From Streptomyces paludis (GTDB lineage: Bacteria; Actinomycetota; Actinomycetes; Streptomycetales; Streptomycetaceae), in NCBI RefSeq assembly GCF_003344965.1, contig NZ_CP031194.1, positions 3,038,001 through 3,102,000 on the forward strand: a DNA stretch of 64,000 nt, in the 5' to 3' direction. The notes beneath the pieces are model-generated. The model worked only from the letters and a program-made list of their open reading frames with translations. It made no database searches and was not told the origin of the DNA. The translations under genes and the position numbers were made by a program. Of this stretch, positions 34,216 through 43,382 are shown piece by piece. Position 1 is the first letter of the stretch. Every line of letters starts with the position of its first letter.

Positions 34216-36417
34216 TCAACGGCGGCCCGTGCCCCCTTCCGCTTCGGATTCCGCTTCCGCGTCCGCTGCCCGCTCCGGCGCCCGTTCCGGTGCCAGCGCG
34301 CGGGAGAGCTGCTCCAGCGCGTCGAGCAGCAGGCCGGCACCGCTCCGTACCAGCGCCGGATCCGGTGACTCCGCGGGCGGGGCCGTGTCGTCCCAGCGGT
34401 CCAGCGCGTCCCGTACCGCGTCCCAGCGCGGGACGCGGCCGTCCCGTACGGCCTTCGCCCCGCGCTCCGTGGCGTGCCGCAGCGCCTCGGCCAGCCCCGC
34501 CGCCGCGGGCAGGGGCGCGGCGTCGCGGTCCGGGAGGTGCGCCTCCAGCAGCATCGCGACCCGGGCGAGCTGGGCGAGCGCGTCGTCCGCGGCGTCGGCG
34601 GCCTCCGGTGACAGCCCCCGGTGCCGTACCGGTTCAAGACTGGCGCGCGTCTCGGCCGCGTGCCAGGCGATACGGGCCTCACGGCTCGCCAGCAGGGTCT
34701 CGCGCACGTCGGGAGCCGGCCGGCCCGCCGGCCGCCCCGCCGGGCGCCCGGCGGGGCGGGCGTAGTGCGCGACGACCGCCGCCGCGTAACGCCCGTCCGT
34801 GACCAGCCAGTCGGCGAGCCGGGCGCGCAGCCGGGGCGTCTCCCAGGCCGGGTAGACGGCGTACGCGGCCATGGCGAGCAGCCCGCCGAGGAGGGTGAGC
34901 AGCACCCGGTCCCGTACGGTCTGGGTCACGCCCTCACCGGCCGTGTCGAGCAGGAACACCACGTACGCCGAGACGAAGACCTGGCTGATGGCGTAACCGG
35001 TGCGCAGCAGCAGGTACATCAGCCCGGCGCTGAGCACGGCGAGGGCGATGGAGACACCGGTGCCGGGGTGGGTGGCGTGCACGATGCCGGTGGCCAGGAC
35101 GACGCCGACGAGGGTGCCGCCGAAGCGCGCCACGGAGCGGCCGTAGGTCTGCGAGAAGTCCGGGCGCATCACCATGACGACGGTCATCGGCGCCCAGTAG
35201 CCGTGGCCGAGGGGCAGCGCGGCGCCGAGGACATAGCCGGCCGAGGTGACGGCGCAGACCCGTACGGCGTGGCGCAGGATCGGTGAGTCGTGGTGCAACT
35301 CGGCGCGGGCGGAGCGCAGGGCGAGCGGGAGGAGCCGCCAGAGGCCGGGACGGTCGCGGTGGGCGCCGACGGGGGTCGCGTGCGCGGGGCCCGTGCGCTC
35401 CCGCTCCCGGCTCTCGCGGGCGGCCGGGTGTTCCGCCGCGTCGACGACCGCCTCCAGCAGCGGGGCGAGCCGGCTCGCGGCGCGCCGGGCCGGTCCGGTG
35501 AGGACGGTCTCCGTGTCGGGGGTCCGGAGCGCGGCGAGCGCGGCCGGGGCGAGATGGACGGGCGCGCCGCCCCGGACCGCGCGGGCGGTGGAGTCGAGCA
35601 CGGAACCGGCGGCGGCGAGCAGCTCCCGCACCCGGTCGCGCTCCGGCCCCTCGGCGGCGGCCCCGAACGCCGGATCGGCGAGCGAGGCGAGTACGGGCCG
35701 GATCCGCTCGGCGAGCCCGCGCGCGCCGTGCAGCTCGACGGGGCGGCGGCGGGCCTCCCGGGGGGTGACGGCGGCGGCGCTGCGGGCCGCCATCAGCGGC
35801 TCGGGGTCGAACGGCGCGGTCGGGTCGTGCCGCAGCCGCCGGGCGTAGTCGCCCATGGCGGCGAGAGCGTCGGCGAGCGCGTCGCGCTGGAGGCCCCAGG
35901 GCCGTACGGGAAAGAGCACGATCATCGCGGCCTGCACGAGACCACCGGCCGCGATCACGGCGGCGTGCCCGGCGGCGGCCGCCACGGAGGTGGGCAGGGT
36001 GACGGTCACCAGCATGATCGCGACATTCGACGACGCGATCACGCCGACGGCCGGCCCGGCGGTCCAGGCGAGCCCGGCGAGAAACGTCCAGACCGCCAGG
36101 AGCAGCAGGAACAGCCCGGAGTGCGCGCCGGTGAGATAGCCGAGGAACGTACTGACGGCCAGGCTGGCCCCGGAAGCGAGCGCGAGCACGGGCCGGGGCC
36201 GCCAGCTCCGCTGGAGCGTCGCGATCCCCGCCTGGAACGCGCCGAACGCCCCACTGACCGCGACCCCCGGCCCGAACAGCGCGAACGCCACCCCCACCAC
36301 CACCGCCAGCCCCGCAGCCCCCCGCACCGCGACCCACGGCTCCAACCGCCGCCGCTCCACCTTGAACCCCGACCGCGCGGTCTCCTTCAACGCCCGCAGC
36401 CAGCCGGCACAGCTCAT
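34216..36417 (-). CDS. FUSC-family membrane protein (aromatic acid exporter-like)
   Basis: This 733-residue protein has two membrane bundles (about 30-185 and 395-530), each followed by a cytoplasmic domain, as in FUSC/YccS/AaeB proteins that export aromatic acids or fusaric acid. The second bundle carries the conserved GHGYWAPMTVVMVMRPDFSQTYGRSVARFGGTLVG stretch. An unusual RPAGRPAGRPAGRP repeat (near 565-580) is encoded by a perfect DNA palindrome. The ATG at 36417 is the natural start; the frame remains open far upstream only because of GC bias. Confidence 0.88.
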   Translation of the reverse strand: MSCAGWLRALKETARSGFKVERRRLEPWVAVRGAAGLAVVVGVAFALFGPGVAVSGAFGAFQAGIATLQRSWRPRPVLALASGASLAVSTFLGYLTGAHSGLFLLLLAVWTFLAGLAWTAGPAVGVIASSNVAIMLVTVTLPTSVAAAAGHAAVIAAGGLVQAAMIVLFPVRPWGLQRDALADALAAMGDYARRLRHDPTAPFDPEPLMAARSAAAVTPREARRRPVELHGARGLAERIRPVLASLADPAFGAAAEGPERDRVRELLAAAGSVLDSTARAVRGGAPVHLAPAALAALRTPDTETVLTGPARRAASRLAPLLEAVVDAAEHPAARESRERERTGPAHATPVGAHRDRPGLWRLLPLALRSARAELHHDSPILRHAVRVCAVTSAGYVLGAALPLGHGYWAPMTVVMVMRPDFSQTYGRSVARFGGTLVGVVLATGIVHATHPGTGVSIALAVLSAGLMYLLLRTGYAISQVFVSAYVVFLLDTAGEGVTQTVRDRVLLTLLGGLLAMAAYAVYPAWETPRLRARLADWLVTDGRYAAAVVAHYARPAGRPAGRPAGRPAPDVRETLLASREARIAWHAAETRASLEPVRHRGLSPEAADAADDALAQLARVAMLLEAHLPDRDAAPLPAAAGLAEALRHATERGAKAVRDGRVPRWDAVRDALDRWDDTAPPAESPDPALVRSGAGLLLDALEQLSRALAPERAPERAADAEAESEAEGGTGRR

Positions 36418-36506
36418 GGGGTGAGCGTAGCGAGACAGACCGGACAGAACACCCAAGACCTGCCCAACGGAGCGGGGCGGACGCGGGACCGGAACGTCGT
36501 GCTCGG

Positions 36507-37712
36507 TCAGGCGCGTGGGCGGAGGCGGGGTTGGGGGGCGTGGGCCGCGCCGTCCGGGGTGACCCGGGCCGCGTTCGCCGCTGAGGTGCCGTGTGTCCAG
36601 CCGTCGAGGTCGGTGGCCGCGCGGACGCGGGTGGCGACGGTCTTCGGGAACATCCGGTCCGTACGGCCGGCCACGGCCGTCTCGCGGGCGGCCAGTACGG
36701 GCAGCAGGCCCGGGTGGTCCGCGGTCGCGTCGTGCGACTGCCGCCGCGTGGCCAGCGCGAGCCGTTCGCCCAGGCGGTGGGCGTACGCCAGCAGGAACGA
36801 CTGGCGGAAGGTCTTGGTCCGTCTGCGCCCGCCCGCGCGCTGCTCCGCCTCCGCGCGGGTCATCGCGGACATGCCCTGGACCAGCAGCGACGTGTACAGC
36901 AGCTCGGTACCCGCCAGGTCCGGCTCGAAGCCGACGACCACCGAGAAGCCGTACGTGTCGTGCCACACCGAGCGGCAGCGGTTCGCCGAGGCGACGGCGT
37001 CGAGCAGGATCGCCTTGGCCGTCTCGTACGGCGCGTCCACGCCGATCCGGCACGCGCCGGGCACATCGCCCCGCCGCGTACGCTCGGCGAGCACCGCCTC
37101 GTCGATGCTGTGCCGCGCCATCAGCTCCTGCGCCTTGGCGGTGAGCGCCTCCGCCTCCGGCGGATAGCTCGTCGCCTCCGCCTTCGCCAGCAGCGCCCGG
37201 ATCCGGGTGAGCATGCGCGGCTCGCCGTCCTCGGGGAGCGGCAGCAGCTCCGCGCCGGGCAGGGGGCCGACCGGCTCGATCGCGGGCAGCCGGGCGAGCA
37301 GCAGATACAGCTCCAGCACGGCGGTCGCGTACGAGAAACGGTCGGCCCGGTACGGCTTCTCCCCAGCACCGGCGGCCGTGCCGGCCCGCGCACCCGTGCC
37401 CGTCCCCGCCGCCGGGTCCGCGATCTCCGCCAGCTGCGCCGGCCACCGCGCCGGCAGCCGCTCGTAACGGCGTGTCTCCCCGGCTATCAGCCCCGCCAGC
37501 AGCCGTACGTGCGGATCGCGCAGGTCCCGGCGGACGAGCCGGACCACATCGGCCGGCTGCCAGCCGCGCTCCCAGGCCAGCCGCACCAACCGCTCGCCGT
37601 GCCGCCGCAGTTCGTCGTCGGCCGACGGGTCGGCGGCGAGGAGGGAGGCACCGGTGTCGGTGGACTCCCCGCCCAGCACGGAGGCGAGCGCCCGCTCCAC
37701 GGTCCCGCTCAT
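36507..37712 (-). CDS. DUF2786 protein
   Basis: This 401-residue soluble protein contains a central DUF2786 domain (MLTRIRALLAKAEATSYPPEAEALTAKAQELMARHSID), preceded by a helical region and followed by a ~200-residue conserved Streptomyces region (TAKAILLDAVASANRCRSVW; RTKTFRQSFLLAYAHRLGERL). DUF2786 is found in putative DNA-associated proteins; no biochemical function is established to my knowledge. It lies 90 bp upstream of the FUSC gene on the same strand, and an 18-bp tandem repeat lies ~20 bp upstream of its start. Confidence 0.85.
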   Translation of the reverse strand: MSGTVERALASVLGGESTDTGASLLAADPSADDELRRHGERLVRLAWERGWQPADVVRLVRRDLRDPHVRLLAGLIAGETRRYERLPARWPAQLAEIADPAAGTGTGARAGTAAGAGEKPYRADRFSYATAVLELYLLLARLPAIEPVGPLPGAELLPLPEDGEPRMLTRIRALLAKAEATSYPPEAEALTAKAQELMARHSIDEAVLAERTRRGDVPGACRIGVDAPYETAKAILLDAVASANRCRSVWHDTYGFSVVVGFEPDLAGTELLYTSLLVQGMSAMTRAEAEQRAGGRRRTKTFRQSFLLAYAHRLGERLALATRRQSHDATADHPGLLPVLAARETAVAGRTDRMFPKTVATRVRAATDLDGWTHGTSAANAARVTPDGAAHAPQPRLRPRA

Positions 37713-37731
37713 GCCACGCCCCGCACACGGT

Positions 37732-37788
37732 CACGTACACGCACACCCGCACGTACACGGTCACCCACACGTACACCCACACGTTCGC
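37732..37788. repeat. 18-bp period tandem repeat
   Basis: CACGTACAC occurs at 37732, 37750 and 37768 with a degenerate fourth copy (CACGTTCGC) at 37780. The spacers are Cys/His-codon-like ACACCC runs. The array lies between the DUF2786 gene and the divergent acetyltransferase. Confidence 0.8.
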
Positions 37789-37901
37789 ACTTCATGCACC
37801 CGATGATCCCAGGTGCGGGCCCACACCCCCCAACTTGTCCACAGGCTGTGGATTACCGTGGGCGTTCGCGAGACCCGAACCTGCGAGGGGAACAGGAATC
37901 C

Positions 37902-38462
37902 ATGGGCGAGAACAAGCGGCGGATGCTGGCGGGCGAGTGGTACGTCCCGGACGACGAGGAACTCACCGCGGACACCGAGAGCCGCTTCGCGCTCTGCGCG
38001 GCGTACAACGCGAACGGCGGCGCCGCGCCCGCCGACCGGGACAAGATCCTCGCGGAGCTGCTGGGTTCGGTGGGCGAGGGGGTCTGGATCCGGCCACCCT
38101 TCCAGTGCGACTACGGCGCCCTCATCAGCATCGGCGCCCGTACGTTCGTCAACTTCAACGCGGTCTTCCTCGACGCGGCGCCGATCACCATCGGCGCCGA
38201 CGTCCAGATCGGGCCGAACGTCCAGCTCCTCACCCCCACCCACGAACTCGACGCGGAGCGCCGCCGCGCGGGGTGGGAGCGGGCCTCGCCGGTGACGATC
38301 GGCGACAACGTCTGGCTGGGCGGCGGCGTGATCGTCTGCCCGGGCGTCACCATCGGCGCGAACACGGTGGTCGGCGCGGGATCGGTGGTGACGAAGGATC
38401 TCCCGCCGGGCGTCCTGGCGGTGGGGAACCCGGCGCGGGTGATCCGTCAGCTGGAGGACTGA
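37902..38462 (+). CDS. Maltose O-acetyltransferase-like (left-handed beta-helix acetyltransferase)
   Basis: This 186-residue protein of the Maa/NodL/LacA family has the MGENKRRMLAGEWYVPDDEEL N-terminal module (maltose acetyltransferase domain), followed by hexapeptide repeats. The catalytic His is in LLTPTHELDAERR, and VTIGDNVWLGGGVIVCPGVTIGANTVVGAGSVVTKDLP forms the acetyl-CoA site. It transfers acetyl groups to sugars; the true substrate is unknown. The ATG at 37902 has AGGA six bases upstream. Confidence 0.9.
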   Translation: MGENKRRMLAGEWYVPDDEELTADTESRFALCAAYNANGGAAPADRDKILAELLGSVGEGVWIRPPFQCDYGALISIGARTFVNFNAVFLDAAPITIGADVQIGPNVQLLTPTHELDAERRRAGWERASPVTIGDNVWLGGGVIVCPGVTIGANTVVGAGSVVTKDLPPGVLAVGNPARVIRQLED

Positions 38463-38495
38463 CGGGCTGACGGGCTGGCCGACTGACGGCGATCG

Positions 38496-38987
38496 TCAGC
38501 CGGCGGGCTGACCGGGGGCGAACTCGCACCACACCACCTTCCCCCGGCGCCGCCCCGCGTGATCGCCCCAGTCCGCCGCCAGGGCCGTGACCAGCAGCAG
38601 ACCGCGCCCCTCCTCCGCCTCGGCGGCGGTCTCCGCGTCGACCGCCTCGATGCCCGTGGGCCACCTGGGCGGCGTACGGGACGGATCGGCGACCTCGACG
38701 CGCAGCCGGTCGCCGGCCCGCAGGAGCGTGAGCGAGACCGGGCCGCGGGTGCAGCCGCAGAGGCAGACCCCGTGCCGCACCGCGTTGGTGACGAGTTCGC
38801 TGACCGCCAGCTCGACGGCCGCGGCCAGCTCACCGTCCACCCGGCGGAGTTCGAGGACCTCGCGGGTGTGGTGGCGGGCCCGGGGGGCCGCCTCCGGCCG
38901 GTGCGGCAGCGGGATCCTGGTGAGGGGCAGCCAGGACCCCCGACCGGGGTCGTAGATGTCGTGCGCAAGTCCACTGTCAGTGAGCAT
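38496..38987 (-). CDS. ATP-binding regulatory protein (HATPase_c_2)
   Basis: This 163-residue GHKL-type ATPase has LAVSELVTNAVRHG (N-box) and EEGRGLLLVTALAADWGDH (G-box), without a phosphoacceptor domain. The segment VCLCGCTRG holds three cysteines close together, unusual for the family and possibly a metal or redox site. It resembles the Streptomyces anti-sigma-like ATPases but has no HTH or DUF397 neighbour here. Start ATG 38987. It is convergent with the acetyltransferase (33 bp between stops). Confidence 0.85.
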   Translation of the reverse strand: MLTDSGLAHDIYDPGRGSWLPLTRIPLPHRPEAAPRARHHTREVLELRRVDGELAAAVELAVSELVTNAVRHGVCLCGCTRGPVSLTLLRAGDRLRVEVADPSRTPPRWPTGIEAVDAETAAEAEEGRGLLLVTALAADWGDHAGRRRGKVVWCEFAPGQPAG

Positions 38988-39149
38988 CGTTACTCTCGGA
39001 CATCAATAGGTCACCGAAAGCAACCCATGGTGCCCGAGAGGAGCGTTGTCGTGCCACATCCCCGATCCCGGGCCCTGTCGGATCGGCCCGATCCGGCGGA
39101 TCCGCCACGCCGGACGGCCGGTCGCGCGGGCCGCGCAGAATCCGCCGAT

Positions 39150-40064
39150 TCAGGGCGTGATCACCAGTTTTCCCTTCGCGTGCCCGGCTTCGCTCGTCTC
39201 CTGGGCCGCCGCCGCCTCCGCGAGCGGGAACGTCCGTGCGATCTGTACCCGAAGGGTGCCGGCCGCCGCCAGCCGGGCGTTCTCGGCGAGATCCGCGCGC
39301 ATCTTCTCCGGTGGCGTACCGCCCGAGGAGAAGGTCACGCCCAGCTCCTGGGCGGCCATGTCGGCGATGGTGACGACGCGGTCCGTGGTGCCCCCGCGCA
39401 GCTCGATCGAGTCGGGCAGCGCGCCCTTGCCCGCCGTGTCGAAGACGGCGTCCACACCCTGGGGCGCGACGGCCCGTACGCGCGCGACGAGCCCGTCGCC
39501 GTACGCCACCGGGACGGCCCCGAGGGAGCGCACGAACGCGTGGCCGGCGGGCGAGGCCGTGCCGATCACGGTCGCGCCGCGCGCCACGGCGAGCTGCGCG
39601 GCCATCGCGCCGACGGAGCCCGCCGCGCCGTGCAGCAGCAGGGTCTCGCCGTCCCGTACGCCGAGCGCGTCGAGCACCCGTACGGCGGTCTCCCCGGCGA
39701 CCGGCAGCGCCGCGGCCTCCGCCCAGCCGAGGCCGGCCGGCTTGACGGTGACGTTCTTGGCCAGCGCGTACTGGGCGTACGCGCCGGTGGCGGACCAGCC
39801 GAGCACCTCGTCGCCGACGGCCAGGTCGGTCACACCCTCACCGACCTCGTCCACGACACCGGCGAACTCCGTGCCGGGCACGGCGGGCAGCGGCGTCGGG
39901 AACGCCTGCTCCATCCACCCCCGGCGGATCTTCCAGTCGATCGGGTTGACGCCCGCCGCCCGCACGGCCACCCGTACCTGGCCGGGGCCCGGGTGCGGCT
40001 CGGGGGTCTCCTCGGGCCGCAGAACCTCGGGCCCGCCGAACTTCTCGAAAACGATCGCGCGCAT
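39150..40064 (-). CDS. NADP-dependent oxidoreductase (quinone oxidoreductase family, MDR)
   Basis: This 304-residue medium-chain reductase begins MRAIVFEKFGGPEVL and includes VNPIDWKIRRG, PGTEFAGVVDEVGEGV, and the Rossmann motif LLLHGAAGSVGAMAAQLA. It lacks the structural and catalytic zinc cysteines, so it belongs to the QOR/enoyl-reductase branch. The substrate is unknown. The ATG at 40064 is preceded by GGAGG at five bases, which decides it against the longer in-frame start. Confidence 0.88.
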   Translation of the reverse strand: MRAIVFEKFGGPEVLRPEETPEPHPGPGQVRVAVRAAGVNPIDWKIRRGWMEQAFPTPLPAVPGTEFAGVVDEVGEGVTDLAVGDEVLGWSATGAYAQYALAKNVTVKPAGLGWAEAAALPVAGETAVRVLDALGVRDGETLLLHGAAGSVGAMAAQLAVARGATVIGTASPAGHAFVRSLGAVPVAYGDGLVARVRAVAPQGVDAVFDTAGKGALPDSIELRGGTTDRVVTIADMAAQELGVTFSSGGTPPEKMRADLAENARLAAAGTLRVQIARTFPLAEAAAAQETSEAGHAKGKLVITP

Positions 40065-40280
40065 TGCAGCCTCCATGGCCGGTCCGGTGATGCGGGTGGT
40101 GCGGGTGAGGTGGGCGGTGCGGCGGGGGTCCGTGCCATCAGCACGTACCTCGTGCCCGCCGCTCATGCCACTTCGGAACGATCTTGCCGGTGCCCAGCCG
40201 CACGCGCCTCACCCATGGCTCCACCTGTCCGAAAAGAATCAGCCCCGTCACTGTCAGACCCCACTGCGAGACTCGGATAC

Positions 40281-41987
40281 ATGACCGAACGATGGGCGCT
40301 GGCCCCGGTGGAGGGCGACGGGGCCCTGCTGGCTCCGCTGGGCGCGGACGGGCTGCCGTCCGGGCCCGTGGTGCGGGCTCCGGATCTGGTCACGGCGGTC
40401 CGGGAGCGGGCGCCGGACGTCGGCCGGTGGGTGTGGCGGTCGACCTCGGAGGTGTATCCGCGGCTGCTGGCGGCGGGGGTGCGGATCGAGCGGTGTTACG
40501 ACATCGAGGCGAGCGAGCTGCTGCTGCTCGGCCACGAAGGGCGCCTCGGCGAGCCGCGCTCGGCCGCCGCGGCGTGGGCCCGGCTGCGCGGAGCGCCGGT
40601 GCCGCCCGACCCGCCGCCGCGCGCGGCGATGCCCGGCTCGCAGTCCTCGCTCTTCGAGCCGCACGCGGGGGCCGGACTGCCGTTCGAGGCACTGCTGGAG
40701 GTGTACGCGGAGCAGGAGCGCCGCCATGACACCGCCGAGCACCCCGGCCGGCTGCGGCTGCTCACCGCGTCCGAGTCGGCGGGGATGCTGGTGGCCGCCG
40801 AGATGCACCGGTCGGGGCTGCCCTGGCGGGCGGACACCCACCGGGAGGTGCTGCACGAGCTGCTCGGCGAGCGGTACGCGGGCGGCGGCGAGCCGCGCCG
40901 GCTGGCCGAGCTGGCGGACGAGGTGTCGGCGGCGTTCGGGCGCCGGGTGCGGCCGGATCTGCCGGCGGACGTCATCAAGGCGTTCGCCGGGGCCGGCATC
41001 AGGGTGAAGTCGACCCGGCGCTGGGAGCTGGCGGAGATCGACCATCCGGCGGTGGAACCGCTGATCGCGTACAAGAAGCTGTACCGGATCTGGACGGCGC
41101 ACGGCTGGGGCTGGCTCCAGGACTGGGTACGGGCGGGCCGCTTCCGGCCCGAGTATCTGCCGGGCGGTACGGTCTCCGGCCGCTGGACGACGAACGGCGG
41201 CGGGGCCCTCCAGATCCCCCGGGTGATCCGGCGCGCGGTCGTCGCCGACGAGGGCTGGCGGCTGGTGGTGGCCGACGCCGACCAGCTGGAGCCGCGCGTG
41301 CTGGCCGCGATCTCCCGCGACCCCGGGCTGATGGAGGTCGCGGGACACGACGGCGATCTGTACACCGCCCTCTCCGACCGCGCCTTCTCCGGCGACCGCG
41401 ACCACGCGAAACTCGCGCTCCTCGGCGCGATCTACGGGCAGACCTCCGGCGACGGCCTGAAGAACCTGGCAGCGCTGCGCCGGAGGTTCCCGCTGGCCAT
41501 CGCGTACGTGGACGACGCGGCGCGGGCGGGCGAGGAGGGCCGGCTCGTACGGACCTGGCTGGGCCGGACGAGCCCGCGCGCGGCGGGCGCGGAGGACGCC
41601 GACGAGGCGGGCATCCCCCAGGAACCGGGACCCGGGCCCGACCCCGGGGCAACGGCGGGGTCGGGGACGGGGTTCGGGTACGGGGCGGAGTCGGCCGACC
41701 GGGCGCGCGGCAGGTTCACCCGTAACTTCGTCGTCCAGGGCAGCGCGGCCGACTGGGCGCTGCTGATGCTGGCGGCGCTGCGGCGCGCGACCGCCGGGCT
41801 CCGGGCCGAGCTGGTCTTCTTCCAGCACGACGAGGTGATCGTGCACTGCCCGGCGGAGGAGGCCGAGGAGGTGGCGCGGGCGATCGCGGTGGCCGGGGAG
41901 CTGGCCGGCCGGATCACCTTCGGGGAGACGCCGGTGCGCTTCCCGTTCACGACGGCGACGGTGGAGCGGTACTCGGACGCGAAGTGA
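40281..41987 (+). CDS. Bifunctional 3'-5' exonuclease/DNA polymerase I-like protein
   Basis: This 568-residue family A polymerase lacks the N-terminal 5' nuclease domain. Polymerase motif A is LVVADADQLEPRVLAAIS, the O-helix region is HAKLALLGAIYGQTSGDG, and motif C is FFQHDEVIVHC. The N-terminal ~200 residues correspond to a degenerate 3'-5' exonuclease-like domain. A low-complexity insertion (GIPQEPGPGPDPGATAGSG) lies in the fingers-palm region. Such short PolA paralogues are common in Streptomyces. The role is presumably repair, by family inference. ATG 40281. Confidence 0.9.
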   Translation: MTERWALAPVEGDGALLAPLGADGLPSGPVVRAPDLVTAVRERAPDVGRWVWRSTSEVYPRLLAAGVRIERCYDIEASELLLLGHEGRLGEPRSAAAAWARLRGAPVPPDPPPRAAMPGSQSSLFEPHAGAGLPFEALLEVYAEQERRHDTAEHPGRLRLLTASESAGMLVAAEMHRSGLPWRADTHREVLHELLGERYAGGGEPRRLAELADEVSAAFGRRVRPDLPADVIKAFAGAGIRVKSTRRWELAEIDHPAVEPLIAYKKLYRIWTAHGWGWLQDWVRAGRFRPEYLPGGTVSGRWTTNGGGALQIPRVIRRAVVADEGWRLVVADADQLEPRVLAAISRDPGLMEVAGHDGDLYTALSDRAFSGDRDHAKLALLGAIYGQTSGDGLKNLAALRRRFPLAIAYVDDAARAGEEGRLVRTWLGRTSPRAAGAEDADEAGIPQEPGPGPDPGATAGSGTGFGYGAESADRARGRFTRNFVVQGSAADWALLMLAALRRATAGLRAELVFFQHDEVIVHCPAEEAEEVARAIAVAGELAGRITFGETPVRFPFTTATVERYSDAK

Positions 41988-42056
41988 GCGTGAGCGAGCG
42001 GCGCCGGACGAGACCCGGACGGCCCTCCACCGGCCGTCCGCTACCGCGAGCAGCCC

Positions 42057-43307
42057 CTACCGCCCCGTCCACTCCTCGCTGGTCGCGATCGCCGCGAGCT
42101 GCTCCATCGTCAGCGCGGGCTCGGGACGGCTGGGCGGGCTGAGCTGGTCACCGGCGTTGAAGGCGGAGACGACGACCCGGAGCCCGTCGACCGTGAGCGT
42201 GTCCACGGTCCACATCACCGCGCCCGCCACGTCCTTGTCACCGCCCGAAGCCTGCTCCCTGAGCAGCGTCCCGTTCGGCAGGGTGGTGGGGTCGCTGCCG
42301 AAGAGCGCGCCCCGCAGATCCCCGCTCCCGGGCTGCACATTGATCTGGACGAGGCTGCGGCCCTTGCCGTCGTCGACCACGAGGTACCCGTAATCGCCCT
42401 CCTGTCCGCCCCTGTCCACCACCTCCAGCCCGGCGGGCAGCAGCAGGCGCATGACCTTGGCCGCGTCCACCGCGCTCTCCGGAGCGCCGCTCCCCGTACC
42501 GTCCGGCGACGGCGCGGGCAGGGTGTCCAGATGCCCGTGCCAGAGGTCGGAGGTGACCAGCGCCCGCAGCCGTGCCGGATCCAGCGGCGGATCGGTACGG
42601 GACACGGCAGCGCCCTTCTCGGCCGGGGCGTTGTACTCGTTCGCCTCGATCACATGGCCGTCGACCGTCCGTAGCACGGCCCGCCATACCTTGGTCTTCT
42701 CGCGCAGGTCCGCGTACACGTTCCCCTGGAAGACCATGAGCACGCCGCCGCCGTCGGACAGCTTCGTACTGGTGCAGCTGGAGTTCGGCAGGTGGAGGCT
42801 GTCGGGGCAGTTCGCCTCGTCCCCCCTGAGGAAGGCACCGGACGCGGGCGCGAGCGCGACGGAGACTTCCGCGGCGCCCTTCCCGTCGTCGAAGACACCC
42901 CGCACCAGCAGCTCGGGGCCCTTGCTCACCTGGACCCCGGCCAGTTTCCCGGCCGGGAGCAGCGTGGCGAGGGTCGCGGCCAGGTCGTCGCCGGGCACCG
43001 CCTGCGGGCCGGTGGTCAGCCCCGCGCTCTCGTCCGCGCCCATAGACACGGAGTGCGTACCGGCACCGCCCAGCAGCCCGCTGCCGTATCCACCGCCCAG
43101 CCCCACCGCGACCAGGGCGAACGCACCCCCCGCCGCCACGGCCGTACGCCGTCGGGCGCGCCGGCGGCGGCCGCGCGCGACACCGGCGTCGACCAGCGCG
43201 GGCCGGTCCACCGGGGCGAAGCCGCCCCCGGCGCGGCGGAGCACCTCGCCGAGTTCGTACTCGAACCGCTCTTCGAGGGTCTGGTCAGAGGGAGTGTCCG
43301 AGGGCAT
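42057..43307 (-). CDS. Membrane protein paired with an ECF sigma factor (anti-sigma-like)
   Basis: This 416-residue protein has a cytoplasmic N-terminus (about 1-58: LEERFEYELGEVLRRAGGGFAPVDRPALVDAG, Arg-rich RGRRRRARRRT), one transmembrane helix (about 59-78) and a large extracellular region. This is the topology of the partners of SigE-family (ECF50-like) sigma factors in Streptomyces. No zinc anti-sigma motif is present, so anti-sigma activity is inferred from position. It starts 75 bp after the sigma gene's stop. Confidence 0.8.
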   Translation of the reverse strand: MPSDTPSDQTLEERFEYELGEVLRRAGGGFAPVDRPALVDAGVARGRRRRARRRTAVAAGGAFALVAVGLGGGYGSGLLGGAGTHSVSMGADESAGLTTGPQAVPGDDLAATLATLLPAGKLAGVQVSKGPELLVRGVFDDGKGAAEVSVALAPASGAFLRGDEANCPDSLHLPNSSCTSTKLSDGGGVLMVFQGNVYADLREKTKVWRAVLRTVDGHVIEANEYNAPAEKGAAVSRTDPPLDPARLRALVTSDLWHGHLDTLPAPSPDGTGSGAPESAVDAAKVMRLLLPAGLEVVDRGGQEGDYGYLVVDDGKGRSLVQINVQPGSGDLRGALFGSDPTTLPNGTLLREQASGGDKDVAGAVMWTVDTLTVDGLRVVVSAFNAGDQLSPPSRPEPALTMEQLAAIATSEEWTGR

Positions 43308-43382
43308 GGTTCGACCCCGCTTCCTGCTTGGCTACCGGAAAGAATCGGATTCTGAGAGGGCGAAACGCGCCGGGAGGTGGCG

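Noticed and set aside
36418..37782. Upstream extension of the FUSC gene frame through the DUF2786 gene
   Set aside because: The extension is antisense-like, low-complexity sequence; the FUSC protein begins naturally at 36417, and DUF2786 occupies the region in another frame.
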